Shown here: positions 51,029 to 60,408 of the stretch, one piece after another | How positions within the stretch are numbered: position 1 is the first letter of the stretch | Layout of the letters: each line of letters begins with the position of its first letter | Assembly (NCBI RefSeq): GCF_900188485.1 | Contig: NZ_FZPH01000003.1 | Coordinates: 682,001-746,000 of the forward strand | DNA from: Asanoa hainanensis | Lineage (GTDB): Bacteria > Actinomycetota > Actinomycetes > Mycobacteriales > Micromonosporaceae | DNA: 64,000 nt | Reading direction: 5' to 3' | Translations under genes and position numbers: made by a program | Notes under the pieces: generated by a model | What the model was told of the DNA's origin: nothing | Databases searched by the model: none | Seen by the model: the letters and a program-made list of their open reading frames with translations, nothing else

Positions 51029-51879
51029 CGCGCCTCGTGGACGATCGTGTAGACCTCGCGGCGGCGTACCCCGTGGCGCTCCGCGACGGCCGCGATCGCG
51101 TCGCGCCGTGAGCTGCCGGCGGCCTCGGCCTCGGCGACCTCCGCCCGCAACGCCTCGTCCGGCGGCCGCGTGGCCGAAGCCGGTGGTGCGCCGGCCACCA
51201 CCAGGGTGATCTCACCCTTCGGCCCGGCCTCGGCGGCCCACTCGGCGAGCCCGCCCAGCGGCCGGCGGACGATCTCCTCGTAGGTCTTCGTCAGCTCCCG
51301 GCAGACCGCGGCCGACCGGTCGGCGCCGAACGCCGTGGCCAGGTCGGCGAGCATCGCGGCCAGCCGGTGCGGAGCTTCGAAGAACACCAGCGTGCGCTCC
51401 TCGGTGGCCAGTGCCGCCAGCCGGGTCCGGCGCGCGGAGCCGGTGCGGGGCAGGAAGCCCTCGAAGCAGAACCGGTCGCTGGGCAGGCCGGAGAGGGCCA
51501 GGGCCGTGGTCACGGCGCTCGGGCCGGGTGCGGCGGTGACCGGCAGGCCGGCGTCGAGCGCGGCGCGGACCAACCGGTAGCCGGGGTCCGAGACGCTCGG
51601 CATGCCGCCGTCGGTCACCAGAGCGACGACGGCGCCGTCACGCAGCGTGTCGACGAGCTCCGGGGTACGCCGCTCCTCGTTGCCCTCGAAGTAGGAGACG
51701 ATCCGGCCGGCGACGGTGATCCCGAGGTCGCGGGCCAGCCGGACGAGCCGCCGGGTGTCCTCGGCCGCCACGACATCGGCGTCGGCCAGGGCGTCCCGCA
51801 TCCTGGTGGACGCGTCGGCCGGGTTGCCGAGCGGCGCGCCAACCAGAATCAACCGGCCATTCCGGCCGTCTTCCGGCAT
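51022..51879 (-). CDS. rsmI: 16S rRNA (cytidine1402-2'-O)-methyltransferase
   Basis: Methylates the ribose of C1402 at the ribosomal P site; tetrapyrrole-methylase fold, 285 residues. 'LILVGAPLGNPADAS' (11-25), 'AEDTRR', 'VTDGGMPSVSDPG' (the glycine-rich SAM loop) and 'FFEAPHRL' are the family motifs. ATG 51879 has GGGG at a good distance. Divergent from pmt, an arrangement also known in mycobacteria. Confidence 0.95.
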   Translation of the reverse strand: MPEDGRNGRLILVGAPLGNPADASTRMRDALADADVVAAEDTRRLVRLARDLGITVAGRIVSYFEGNEERRTPELVDTLRDGAVVALVTDGGMPSVSDPGYRLVRAALDAGLPVTAAPGPSAVTTALALSGLPSDRFCFEGFLPRTGSARRTRLAALATEERTLVFFEAPHRLAAMLADLATAFGADRSAAVCRELTKTYEEIVRRPLGGLAEWAAEAGPKGEITLVVAGAPPASATRPPDEALRAEVAEAEAAGSSRRDAIAAVAERHGVRRREVYTIVHEARQ

Positions 51880-51952
51880 CTCATTCCCCCTCGTATCCAA
51901 CCGGCCTGCTTCCAGCCTGCCTGCCGAACACCCCAATTCGGTCCTGGCAGCC

Positions 51953-51958
51953 TACGAT
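51953..51958 (+). promoter_or_regulatory. -10 box of pmt (leaderless)
   Basis: TACGAT, then 6 bases to GTG 51965. This sets the pmt start, since the frame is open a further 83 codons upstream through rsmI. Confidence 0.5.
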
Positions 51959-51964
51959 CGCGGG

Positions 51965-53641
51965 GTGACCCTGGCGGCGACGAGCGTAGCGAGCCCCGAG
52001 GCCGGGCCCGACGAGGCCGAGGCACCGGAGCTCCCCTCTGCCATACCGGCGCGCACTGGCACGGTCTCCGACACCGTCCGGCGCCGGCTCCTGCCCTTCG
52101 ACGCGCGCCGCGACCCCTGGTCGTGGGCGGTCACGGGCTTCGTCGTCGCCGTCGCCGCGCTGGTGCGGTTCGTCGGCCTGTCGAACCCGCCGGGCAAGAT
52201 CTTCGACGAGACCTACTACGCCAAGGACGCCTACGGCCTGCTGAGCAAGGGCGTCGAGTGGAACTACAAGGACAACGTCGCCTCGTACGTGGTCCACCCG
52301 CCGCTCGGCAAGTGGTTGATCTCCATCGGCGAGTGGCTGTTCGGCTACCAGGACGCCGACGGGAACGTGCGCGCCGCCGGGCACCTTTGGACCGCCGCCC
52401 CGGAGCTCGGCTGGCGCTTCTCCGCCGCCGTCGCCGGCACCGTCTCCGTGCTGATCATGGTGCGAGTGGCCCGGCGGATGTTCGGCTCGACCGTGCTCGG
52501 CGGCGCCGCCGGCCTGCTGCTCGCGCTCGACGGTTTCCACCTGGTGCTGTCCCGCACCGCCATCCTCGACATCTTCCTGCTGCTGTTCATCCTCGCCGCT
52601 TTCGCCGCCCTGGTCGCCGACCGCGACAGCCGCCGGCGACGCTGGCTGACGGCGATGGAGGCCGGCCTCGACCCGACCCGGCTCGGTCGCGCGGGCCGCC
52701 TGCCGTTCGCGTTCCCCTGGTGGCGGTTCGCGGCGGCGATCCTGTTCGGCTGCGCCGTCTCGGTCAAGTGGAGCGCGCTGTTCTTCCTGCCGGCGTTCCT
52801 GGTGCTCATCCTCTGGTGGGAATACGGGGTCCGGCGCACGGTCGGCGCCCGCCACCCGATCCGCGACACGATCCTCGACGAGCTCGGCTGGGTCGGCATG
52901 TTCGTCGTGGTCGCCGCCGCGGTCTACCTGGCGAGCTGGAGCGGCTGGCTGCTCACCGACGACGGCTTCTACCGGCACTGGCTGGCCGACAGCGGGCGGC
53001 CCGAGCCCCCGGTGATCGGCGCGCTGCACAACCTGTGGCACTACCACTCGGAGGCCTTCAAGTTCCACGAAGGGCTCGACACCAAGCACACGTACCAGTC
53101 GTGGCCCTGGCAGTGGCTGTTGCTCGGCCGGCCCGTGGCGTTCTACTGGTCCAACACCGGCACCTGCGGCGCCGACTCGTGCGCCTCCGAGGTGCTGCTG
53201 CTCGGCACGCCGGTGCTGTGGTGGTCGTTCCTGCCGGCGCTGGCGGCCCTGGTCTGGCTCGGCATCGCCCGCCGCGACTGGCGGGCCGGCGCCATCCTGC
53301 TGATGGTGTTCTTCGGCCTGGCGCCCTGGTTCTGGTACGCGATCGACAACGGCCGCACGATGTTCTCGTTCTACACCGCACCCGCGCTGCCGTTCATGGT
53401 GCTGGCCGTGGTCTACGTGCTCGGCGCGATCATGTATCCGGCCGGCAAGGCCGCCGTGGCCACGACGCCGGAGGCCGCCCGGAAACTGGCCGACCGGCGC
53501 CTGGTCGGCGGAGTGATCGCCGGGGCGTACCTCGTGCTGGTCGTGCTCTGTTTCGCCTACTTCTTCAAGGTCTTCGTCGGCGACGTCATGCCGTACGCGG
53601 ACTGGTCCGCGCGGATGTGGTTGGGCTCCCGCTGGATATAG
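51965..53641 (+). CDS. pmt: Dolichyl/polyprenyl-phosphate-mannose protein mannosyltransferase (PMT)
   Basis: O-mannosylates secreted proteins using polyprenyl-phosphomannose as donor. GT-C fold, 558 residues, about ten or eleven membrane helices. The catalytic outer loop 'IFDETYYAKDAYGLL' is right after the first helix (Asp-Glu pair), followed by 'VVHPPLGKWLISIGEWLFG', both diagnostic of PMT/GT39. 'PWQWLLLGRPVAFYW' is in the second large loop. The ~50-residue N-terminus is polar. Divergent from rsmI, as in M. tuberculosis. Confidence 0.95.
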   Translation: MTLAATSVASPEAGPDEAEAPELPSAIPARTGTVSDTVRRRLLPFDARRDPWSWAVTGFVVAVAALVRFVGLSNPPGKIFDETYYAKDAYGLLSKGVEWNYKDNVASYVVHPPLGKWLISIGEWLFGYQDADGNVRAAGHLWTAAPELGWRFSAAVAGTVSVLIMVRVARRMFGSTVLGGAAGLLLALDGFHLVLSRTAILDIFLLLFILAAFAALVADRDSRRRRWLTAMEAGLDPTRLGRAGRLPFAFPWWRFAAAILFGCAVSVKWSALFFLPAFLVLILWWEYGVRRTVGARHPIRDTILDELGWVGMFVVVAAAVYLASWSGWLLTDDGFYRHWLADSGRPEPPVIGALHNLWHYHSEAFKFHEGLDTKHTYQSWPWQWLLLGRPVAFYWSNTGTCGADSCASEVLLLGTPVLWWSFLPALAALVWLGIARRDWRAGAILLMVFFGLAPWFWYAIDNGRTMFSFYTAPALPFMVLAVVYVLGAIMYPAGKAAVATTPEAARKLADRRLVGGVIAGAYLVLVVLCFAYFFKVFVGDVMPYADWSARMWLGSRWI

Positions 53642-53642
53642 C

Positions 53643-54419
53643 GTGTTGGTCGTGACCGATCCGCTCTGGACCGGCGTCGCGGTGGCGCTGGTGACCCTGT
53701 TCGACGACGACGGCGCGATCGACGAGCGCGCCACCGCGGCACACGCGGCCCGACTGGCCGGCGAGGGCGTCCGCGCCGTCCTGGTCGGTGGCAGCACCGG
53801 CGAGGCCGACACGCTCACCGACGCGGAGCTCGCGGGCCTCACCGCGGCCGTCCGCGCCGCCCTGCCCACCTCGGTGCCGGTGGTGACCGGCGCGAGCGGT
53901 GCCTGGCGAGGCGCGGCTGCGGCGCGCATCGAGGCCGCGGTCGGCGCCGGTGCCGACGCGGTGCTGGTCGCGCCACCCCGCCGCCCCGGCGACCTGCACG
54001 CCTACTACGAAGCCGCGGCCAAGGCGGCCGGCGATGCCCCGGTGCTGGCCTACCACTTCCCTGGCACGGCCGGCGGCGAAGTGCCTGTGCCGGCACTGCC
54101 GGACCTGCCGATCGCGGGCCTCAAGGACTCGACCGGCTCCGCCGAGCGCCTGCTCCAGGAACTGGCGGTCTGGGACCGGGCGGTCTACGTGGGTTCGAGC
54201 GCGCTGGTCCTGATGGCCGGTGCGGTGGGCGCGGCCGGCGCCATCCTGGCGGTCGCGAACTCCCATCCCGCCGAGTCGGTGGCCGCCTTCGCCGGTGACG
54301 CCGGCGCACAGCGGACCCTGCTGGCGCCGCACCTGCGGTCGAAAGAGCGATTCCCGGCGGGTCTCAAGTCAATGATCGCGGAGCGCTTCGGCACCTCGAC
54401 GGCCACGCGCCTGGGCTGA
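53643..54419 (+). CDS. DHDPS/NAL-family lyase (dihydrodipicolinate synthase-like)
   Basis: Class I aldolase fold, 258 residues, shorter than typical DapA (~290-300). 'GGSTGEADTLTDAE' (about 49-62) is the pyruvate-binding loop, 'AYHFPG' (about 138-143) replaces the usual YNxP, and Lys162 in 'GLKDSTG' is the Schiff-base lysine. GTG 53643 or GTG 53652 may start it. It follows pmt by 1 base, so it is co-transcribed. A true DapA role in lysine synthesis is not certain; other 2-keto-acid aldolases share these motifs. Confidence 0.8.
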   Translation: MLVVTDPLWTGVAVALVTLFDDDGAIDERATAAHAARLAGEGVRAVLVGGSTGEADTLTDAELAGLTAAVRAALPTSVPVVTGASGAWRGAAAARIEAAVGAGADAVLVAPPRRPGDLHAYYEAAAKAAGDAPVLAYHFPGTAGGEVPVPALPDLPIAGLKDSTGSAERLLQELAVWDRAVYVGSSALVLMAGAVGAAGAILAVANSHPAESVAAFAGDAGAQRTLLAPHLRSKERFPAGLKSMIAERFGTSTATRLG

Positions 54420-54439
54420 AAGGCCCGGATAAAGAAAGG

Positions 54440-54487
54440 GCGCGCCCCGATCGCCTGCCACGGGGGAAGCGGGCGATAGGGGCGCGC
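54440..54487 (+). terminator. Terminator-like hairpin after the DHDPS-family gene
   Basis: Arms GCGCGCCCC-x-ATCGCC and GGCGAT-x-GGGGCGCGC with one internal mismatch and a 16-base loop, 20 bases past the stop. No clear T-run follows. Confidence 0.6.
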
Positions 54488-54815
54488 ACATGGGAGTTTA
54501 ACGAGCGGCGATCACTGGCACAACGGGTGATGCGGAGTAGATGTGCGGTCGGATTCCCGACGCGAGCACCGCCGAACAAGACTCACATGTGTCACTTATT
54601 GGACAATGCCGATCGCACACGGTGGCCGTCACCGATGTTGACGTTGCACGTCCATCCTGGTCACGGTGGCGCGAACCCATTCGGGCACCCGTCCCGGACG
54701 GGTTACTTGTGATGGTGACGGCCGGTTCGGGCAGTTTTCCCGGACTGCCTCGGCGACGCTCAGGCGAGTGACGGACCTCTCCTCATCGCGCAGCGTGCTT
54801 CCTACGCTTCCCCGC
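54488..54815. other. Intergenic region before the MatAB-like genes
   Basis: About 330 bases with no supported gene. The part at 54560-54640 is lower in GC. A TACGCT box (54803-54808) lies 7 bases before GTG 54816 and probably is the -10 element of a leaderless mRNA. Otherwise I see only weak repeats. Confidence 0.45.
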
Positions 54816-55661
54816 GTGATTCCGGACCAGGAACCCCAAACCGACATCATCGTCACCGCCGCAGACCCGACGGGCCCGCTCGGCGTGACCCTCGGGCAGG
54901 ACGCGCCGCCGATCTTCGTCGACGAGACCGGCCGCCGACGCCGCCTCGTGCGCTGGGCGGCGTACGGCATCGGCGCCGTCTGCCTCGGCTACACCGCGCT
55001 CGTCGGGGTCAGCATCGCCGGCGGGCCCGCGCTGCCACACGCGCTGATGCCGTTCCCCGACCGCGTGCAACAACCCGATCGGGATGGGACCCCGGCGGAA
55101 ACCACCCTGCGCACCGCCTTCCGTCCACCGAACCCCGGCCCGTTCGTCGCTCCGCTGCCGCCGCCGACCGCGCCGGGCGGCCCCGGCAGCGTGCGCACCT
55201 CGACCGTCCCCGTGGCCGCCCGGCCGACGCCGAGCCCGGCCAAGGGCACGGCCCCGGTCTCACCGCCGCCGGCCACCGCCGAGCCGACCCGGCCACCGGA
55301 GAACGAGCCGACGTCGCCGGAGCCGACCCCGCCGCCGAGCACTCCACCGGTCGTCGAACAGCCGGGCGGCGGCGGCGGGAGCGGCGACACCGGCGGCGGC
55401 TCGGGAGGCGGCGGGAACGGGGGCGACCCCGGGAACGGCGGCGGTTCCGGCGGCGGCACCGGCAGCGGACCCGACAACAGCGGCGGCTCCGACACCGGCG
55501 GCGGCACCGAGACCGGCACTGCGATCGGCACCGGCAGCGACGGCACCGGCGACCCGATCGGCGACGCAGGGTCAGGCTCCGGCTCGGGCGGCGACAGCGC
55601 CCCCGAGGCGACAACCGCCACGACCGAGCCGGCGCCCACCGCGACCGTCAGCGCCGCATGA
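54816..55661 (+). CDS. Single-pass membrane protein with long Pro/Gly-rich outer tail (MatA-like position)
   Basis: A 281-residue protein. A short cytoplasmic part ends in 'GRRRRLVRW', then one membrane helix ('AAYGIGAVCLGYTALVGVSI'), a ~60-residue region, then a Pro/Thr-rich stretch and a Gly/Ser/Asp-rich tail ('GGGSGDTGGGSGGGGNGGD'). GTG 54816 was chosen from the TACGCT -10 box 7 bases upstream; GTG 54768 would add 16 residues. The stop overlaps the next start (ATGA), so it is coupled to the polysaccharide enzyme and likely serves it in the envelope. No family recognised. Confidence 0.75.
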   Translation: MIPDQEPQTDIIVTAADPTGPLGVTLGQDAPPIFVDETGRRRRLVRWAAYGIGAVCLGYTALVGVSIAGGPALPHALMPFPDRVQQPDRDGTPAETTLRTAFRPPNPGPFVAPLPPPTAPGGPGSVRTSTVPVAARPTPSPAKGTAPVSPPPATAEPTRPPENEPTSPEPTPPPSTPPVVEQPGGGGGSGDTGGGSGGGGNGGDPGNGGGSGGGTGSGPDNSGGSDTGGGTETGTAIGTGSDGTGDPIGDAGSGSGSGGDSAPEATTATTEPAPTATVSAA

Positions 55662-58069
55662 GCGCACCGACCCGTGACGAGGTTCCCGACCCGGACGCCG
55701 ACACGCAGCCGATCCCGATCCCCCAGCCGCCCGCCACCGGCCGCGCCACCGTGGCCGGCCTGGATCCCCCGCCGCGCTGGCCGCTCAACCTCGCGACCCG
55801 CGTGCTGCCGAGCCAGCGCACCGGCGGCCGCCCCGACGAGGCGGCGACCGCGGTCATGTTGGCCCCGCCGCCCCCACCGGCGAGCGCGCCCCCGGTCGTA
55901 CCCCCGGACCCGACCCCGCCCAAGCGGACCGCCCGCCGGGTCGTGCCCAAGTTCAAGTGGGTCGTCGCCGCGGTCCTGGTCTTCGTCTTCGTCAGCCTGC
56001 TGCTGGTCGAGGCGTACGCGAACGCCCGGTTCACCCCCGACCACGTGACCGTGGAGGGCGACAGCCAGGCCGTACCCGAGCAGATCCTGACCGGCGGCCC
56101 GATCATCAACGCGCGACCGGGTGAGGACGCACGCTCGTACCGGCTGCCGCCCAAGACCATCGCCCTCACGTTCGACGACGGCCCCGATCCCCGGTGGACG
56201 CCGAAGGTGATGGCCACGCTGGACCGATACCACGCCAACGGGACCTTCTTCGTGATCGGCTCCCAGGTGGTCCGCTATCCCGAGCTGGCCAGGGACCTGG
56301 TCGGCAAGGGCCACGAGCTGGGCGTGCACACCTTCACCCACCCGGACATCGCGACGCTCCCGCAGTGGCGACAGCGGATGGAGTACTCGCAGACCCAGCT
56401 CGCCATGGCCGAGGCGGCCGGGGTGCGCAGCTCGCTGCTGCGGTTCCCGTACTCGTCGCGGGCCGACGCCATCGACGACTCCGCCTGGGACCTGGTCACC
56501 AAGGCCGGCCGGCTGGGCTACGTCACGGTGGTCAACGACCTGGACAGCCGCGACTGGGAACGCCCGGGCGTCGACAAGATCGTCGCCAGCATGGTGCCGC
56601 AGGGCGACGACGGCGCGGTGGTACTGCTGCACGACGCCGGCGGTGACCGCGAGCAGACCGTGCGGGCGCTGGAGCGGTTCATCCCGATGATGCAGGCCCG
56701 GGGGTACAGCTTCGTCACGGTCTCCGACGGGCTGCGGCTCGCGCTGACCGATCCGGTGACCGGTGTCGCGCCGACGGTGCTGCCGAACCCGCCCGCCGCG
56801 GCCACGGACGAGCAGCGCGGCCTGGCGCTGGCCACCGCGATCCGGATCGCCGACTGGTCGCTGAAGTTCTTCGCGGTGCTCTTCCTGGTCGTCGGCGCGC
56901 TGACGCTGATCCGTACGCTGCTGCTCTTCGTGCTCTCGGGCACCCAGGCCCGGCGGCGCCGCGGCAACTGGTCGTGGGGACCGCCGGTCACCGAACGGGT
57001 CACGGTGATCGTGCCCGCCTACAACGAGCGGGAGGGCATCGAGTCGGCCGTCCGGTCGCTGGCCGGTGGCGACCACCCGGGCGGCATCGACGTGATCGTG
57101 GTCGACGACGGCTCCACCGACGACACCGCCGACATCGCCGAGTCGCTCGGGTTGCCCAACGTACGGGTGATCCGCAAGCGCAACGGCGGCAAGTCGAGCG
57201 CGCTGAACACGGGCGTCGCCGCGGCCACCACCGACATCATCGTGATGGTCGACGGGGACACGGTCTTCGAGAGCGACTCCGTGCGCCAGCTCGTGCAGCC
57301 GTTCGCCGACCCGGAGGTGGGCGCGGTCGCCGGCAACGTCAAGGTCGGCAACCGGGCCACCCTGGTCGCCCGCTGGCAGCACATCGAGTACGTGATCGGC
57401 TTCAACCTCGACCGCCGGCTGTACGAGTCGCTGCGCTGCATGCCCACGGTCCCGGGTGCGATCGGCGCGTGGCGCAAGGACGCGCTGCTGGCGATCGGCG
57501 GGATGAGCGACGACACGCTCGCCGAGGACACCGACGTGACGATCGCGTTCTGCCGCGCCGGCTGGAAGGTGGTGTACGAGGGCCGGGCCCGCGCCTGGAC
57601 CGAGGCGCCGGCGTCGCTGAGCCAGCTCTGGCGGCAGCGCTACCGGTGGAGCTACGGCACCATGCAGGCGATGTGGAAGCACCGCCGGTCGCTGGTCGAC
57701 GACGGTCCTTCCGGGCGGTTCGGCCGGCGCGGCCTGCCGTTCCTGGCGCTGTTCAGCATCGCGCTGCCGCTGCTCGCACCGGTGATCGACCTGCTGGCCG
57801 TCTACGGCGTGCTGTTCGCCGGCCGGCTGGAGACCGTGTTCGCCTGGCTCGCGATGCTCGGCATGCAGGTGGTGACCGGCGTGGTCGCGTTCAAGCTCGA
57901 CCGGGAGCGCCTCACGCCACTGTGGACGCTTCCGCTGCAGCAGTTCGCGTACCGGCAGCTCATGTATCTGGTCCTGATCCAGTCGCTGGTCACCGCCCTG
58001 ACCGGCGGCCGGCTGCGCTGGCACAAGCTGCGCCGCACCGGCGAGGCGGCAGTCGGGACACAGGTCTAG
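55658..58069 (+). CDS. Bifunctional polysaccharide deacetylase / GT2 synthase (MatB-like)
   Basis: An 803-residue envelope enzyme. A polar N-terminus (1-98), a membrane helix (101-119), a NodB deacetylase domain with 'TFDDGPD' (171-177) and metal His pair His224/His228 in 'HTFTHPD', a membrane segment near 402-425, then a processive GT2 domain with 'VDDGSTDD' (482-489), 'DGDT' (532-535), 'EDTD' (623-626) and 'QRYRW' (660-664), and two or three C-terminal helices. The layout is that of Streptomyces MatB, which makes a PNAG-like polymer for mycelial aggregation; product here is inferred. Confidence 0.88.
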   Translation: MSAPTRDEVPDPDADTQPIPIPQPPATGRATVAGLDPPPRWPLNLATRVLPSQRTGGRPDEAATAVMLAPPPPPASAPPVVPPDPTPPKRTARRVVPKFKWVVAAVLVFVFVSLLLVEAYANARFTPDHVTVEGDSQAVPEQILTGGPIINARPGEDARSYRLPPKTIALTFDDGPDPRWTPKVMATLDRYHANGTFFVIGSQVVRYPELARDLVGKGHELGVHTFTHPDIATLPQWRQRMEYSQTQLAMAEAAGVRSSLLRFPYSSRADAIDDSAWDLVTKAGRLGYVTVVNDLDSRDWERPGVDKIVASMVPQGDDGAVVLLHDAGGDREQTVRALERFIPMMQARGYSFVTVSDGLRLALTDPVTGVAPTVLPNPPAAATDEQRGLALATAIRIADWSLKFFAVLFLVVGALTLIRTLLLFVLSGTQARRRRGNWSWGPPVTERVTVIVPAYNEREGIESAVRSLAGGDHPGGIDVIVVDDGSTDDTADIAESLGLPNVRVIRKRNGGKSSALNTGVAAATTDIIVMVDGDTVFESDSVRQLVQPFADPEVGAVAGNVKVGNRATLVARWQHIEYVIGFNLDRRLYESLRCMPTVPGAIGAWRKDALLAIGGMSDDTLAEDTDVTIAFCRAGWKVVYEGRARAWTEAPASLSQLWRQRYRWSYGTMQAMWKHRRSLVDDGPSGRFGRRGLPFLALFSIALPLLAPVIDLLAVYGVLFAGRLETVFAWLAMLGMQVVTGVVAFKLDRERLTPLWTLPLQQFAYRQLMYLVLIQSLVTALTGGRLRWHKLRRTGEAAVGTQV

Positions 58070-58122
58070 GTCAGGTATCCGTCAGCGCCGGAACATCCGA
58101 CTCTCTGGCAGGCTGACGGTTT

Positions 58123-60345
58123 ATGGCGGTCGTGATCGGGGTCGACGGGGCTGGTCGCACGCACCGGCTGCGTGCGCTCGCCCCGCCCGACGCCGTCTGG
58201 GTGACCCCCGACCAACCCGGTGTCCCGTCGTCTGCGGCGGCCATGGTGGTCGACGACCCGCACCGGCTCGACGAGCCGACCCTGCGCGCGCTGGCCGAGG
58301 TGGCCCGCCGCCGGGTGCCGGTGCTGCTCGGCCGCCGCCCGACCGTCGACCGGCCCGCTCTGGCAGAGCTCGACGAGCTGGCCGCCCGCGACGGCGTCGT
58401 GCGGCTCGGCCCGCTCGACGCCGCCGGCGTCGCGGCCCTGACCGGGCGCGCCGACCTGCACGTCCCGTCGGCCGGCTGGCCCGCCATCGCGGCCCTGCTC
58501 GCCTCGGGCGGCCTGCTCCCCCGCGTGCAACGCCGGCTCACCACCGTCTCCCCGGGTGTCGCCGAGGTCGCCCGGACCCTCGCGCTCGGCCTCGACCTGG
58601 CCGACGACGTGCTGGCCGAGGCGACCGGCCAGCCTCCGGACGCCCTCGCCGACGCTCTGCGTACGCTGCGGGACCTCGGTTTCCTGGTGCCCGGCTCAGA
58701 GCGGCCGGTGCCCGCCGTCGCGAGCGCCCTGCTCGACGACCTCGCGCCGGCCGAGCGCCGCCGGGTGCACGCCCGCGTGGCTGCCGCCCTGGCCGCCTCG
58801 GGCGCCGACCCGGTCGCCGCCGCGACCCAGCTGCGGGCCGCCGGGATCCGCACCGGCGCCGACGTCTTCCGCGCCGCCGGCGACCGCCTGCGCTTCACCG
58901 ACCCGGCCGCCGCGATCGGTTGGTACGCGGACGCGGTGGACGCGGGCGCCGAGCCGGCCCTGGTCGGCGCCGGCCAGGCCGAGGCAGCCGCGCTCGTCGG
59001 GCTGCCGGTCGACCCGGGCGTGGCCGGCGACACCCACCGCCTGGCGCTGGTGGCCGGCGCCGTCGCGACGCACGACGGCCGGCCGACCCGCGCCGCCGAG
59101 GTGCTGACCGCCGCGGCGCCTCCCGGCCCACTGCTTGCCGTGCCGCCCCTCGTCGCCCTCGGCCGCGCGGCAACGGCCCAGGAGTTGTTGACCCGCGCCC
59201 TACCCGCCAAGGGGCCTTTGCTTCTGTTGGCGGAGGCCGTGCTGGCAGCGGGACGCGAGCCGGCGGCCGCGGTGCCGCTGCTGATCGAGGCCGCCGAGGC
59301 CGCGGAGCGCACTCCGCCGGCGGTGGTCCTGCCGGACACGCCGCACGCATGGGCCGCGGTCGTCGCGGTGGCCGCGGGTGACGCTGCCACCGCCGAGCAC
59401 GTGCTGGGCCGCGCCCTCGAGCGCGGCGTCGGCGGACCCGTCGGCGCGCAGCGGCACCGGCTGCTGCTGGCCTGGGTGCGGCTGCGCACCGGCCGCTACG
59501 ACACGGCGGCCGCAGAGCTGCGGCGCCTGGGCAGCGGACTGCCCGGGCGGGAGTTGCTGCTGGCGGCGGCCCTGCGGGCCGGACTCGCCCGCCGCTCGGG
59601 TGACATCGCGAAGCTCCGCGAAGCGTGGTCGACCGTCGAGCCGGTGCTGGCCCGGCAAGCCGTCGACCTGTTCCAGGTGGAGCAGGTCGAGGAGCTCGCC
59701 GTGGCGGCGATCCGGCTGCGCCGACCCGCCCGGATCGCGCCGGTGCTGGCCACGCTCGACGCGGCGGTCGCCGGCCTGGACAGCCCGCCGGCGTGGACGG
59801 TCGCGGTCGCGTGGGTGCGGCTCCAGCTCGGGGTGGCGGCCGACGATCCGGCCAGGGTCGCGACGGCCGCCGCGGCGATCGCCGCCGTGGGTCCCACCTC
59901 GCCACGCCAGCGCGCCCAGGTCACGGCCGCGGCGGTGTGGGAGCGCTCGATGGCGGGCGCGGTCGACGTCGCCGCGGTCCTCTCCGCCGTCGACGGGCTG
60001 GCCTCCGCCGAGCTGCCTTGGGAGGCTTCCCGACTGGCCGGCCACGCCGCGATCCGCACCGCCGACCCGGCCGCCGCCCGCCGTTTGCTGGAAGTGGCCC
60101 GCGAACTGTCCGGCGTGGAGCAGGACCGCTCCGGCTCCGGGGAGAGCAAAACGGCGGGGCTGTCCGAACGCGAGGTCGAGGTGGCCCGGTTGGTGCTGGA
60201 CGGCCGCACCCACAAGGAAATCGGGGCGCAGCTCTACATCTCCCCGAAGACCGTCGAACACCACGTGGCGCGCATCCGCGTGAAGGTCGGCGCCACCGAC
60301 CGCGCCGAGTTCGTCGCGGCGCTGAAATCCCTGCTCAATTCCTGA
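58123..60345 (+). CDS. LuxR-type (LAL/IniR-like) transcriptional regulator
   Basis: A 740-residue regulator. A degenerate ATPase start: 'GVDGAGRT' (6-13), where the P-loop Lys is Arg, and a Walker-B-like 'MVVDDPH' (41-47). The middle is Ala/Leu-rich with TPR-like helical repeats. The C-terminal LuxR HTH ('LSEREVEVARLVLDGRTHKEIG', 'YISPKTVEHHVARIRVK') is at about 680-730. The ATG 58123 start is 53 bases after the MatB-like gene. It directly precedes the IniB-like gene and dynamins, as the LuxR-type IniR does with iniBAC in mycobacteria, so it is probably their activator. Confidence 0.85.
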   Translation: MAVVIGVDGAGRTHRLRALAPPDAVWVTPDQPGVPSSAAAMVVDDPHRLDEPTLRALAEVARRRVPVLLGRRPTVDRPALAELDELAARDGVVRLGPLDAAGVAALTGRADLHVPSAGWPAIAALLASGGLLPRVQRRLTTVSPGVAEVARTLALGLDLADDVLAEATGQPPDALADALRTLRDLGFLVPGSERPVPAVASALLDDLAPAERRRVHARVAAALAASGADPVAAATQLRAAGIRTGADVFRAAGDRLRFTDPAAAIGWYADAVDAGAEPALVGAGQAEAAALVGLPVDPGVAGDTHRLALVAGAVATHDGRPTRAAEVLTAAAPPGPLLAVPPLVALGRAATAQELLTRALPAKGPLLLLAEAVLAAGREPAAAVPLLIEAAEAAERTPPAVVLPDTPHAWAAVVAVAAGDAATAEHVLGRALERGVGGPVGAQRHRLLLAWVRLRTGRYDTAAAELRRLGSGLPGRELLLAAALRAGLARRSGDIAKLREAWSTVEPVLARQAVDLFQVEQVEELAVAAIRLRRPARIAPVLATLDAAVAGLDSPPAWTVAVAWVRLQLGVAADDPARVATAAAAIAAVGPTSPRQRAQVTAAAVWERSMAGAVDVAAVLSAVDGLASAELPWEASRLAGHAAIRTADPAAARRLLEVARELSGVEQDRSGSGESKTAGLSEREVEVARLVLDGRTHKEIGAQLYISPKTVEHHVARIRVKVGATDRAEFVAALKSLLNS

Positions 60346-60408
60346 CACTCTGCGTCATCAGAGGTCGATTTCGCGGTCTGCTGTGTACCGGCCGATCCCC
60401 TAACCCCT

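Noticed and set aside
54540-54760. Possible c-di-AMP (ydaO) riboswitch before the MatA-like gene
   Set aside because: Such riboswitches often precede actinobacterial cell-wall genes, but I could not match the conserved core by eye, and a leaderless -10 box near 54803 would leave it outside the transcript.
54989-58024. A 1011-residue open frame on the reverse strand
   Set aside because: It is the antisense shadow of the MatA-like and MatB-like genes: low-complexity Arg/Gly/Val-rich translation with no domain, while the forward strand shows clear NodB and GT2 motifs.
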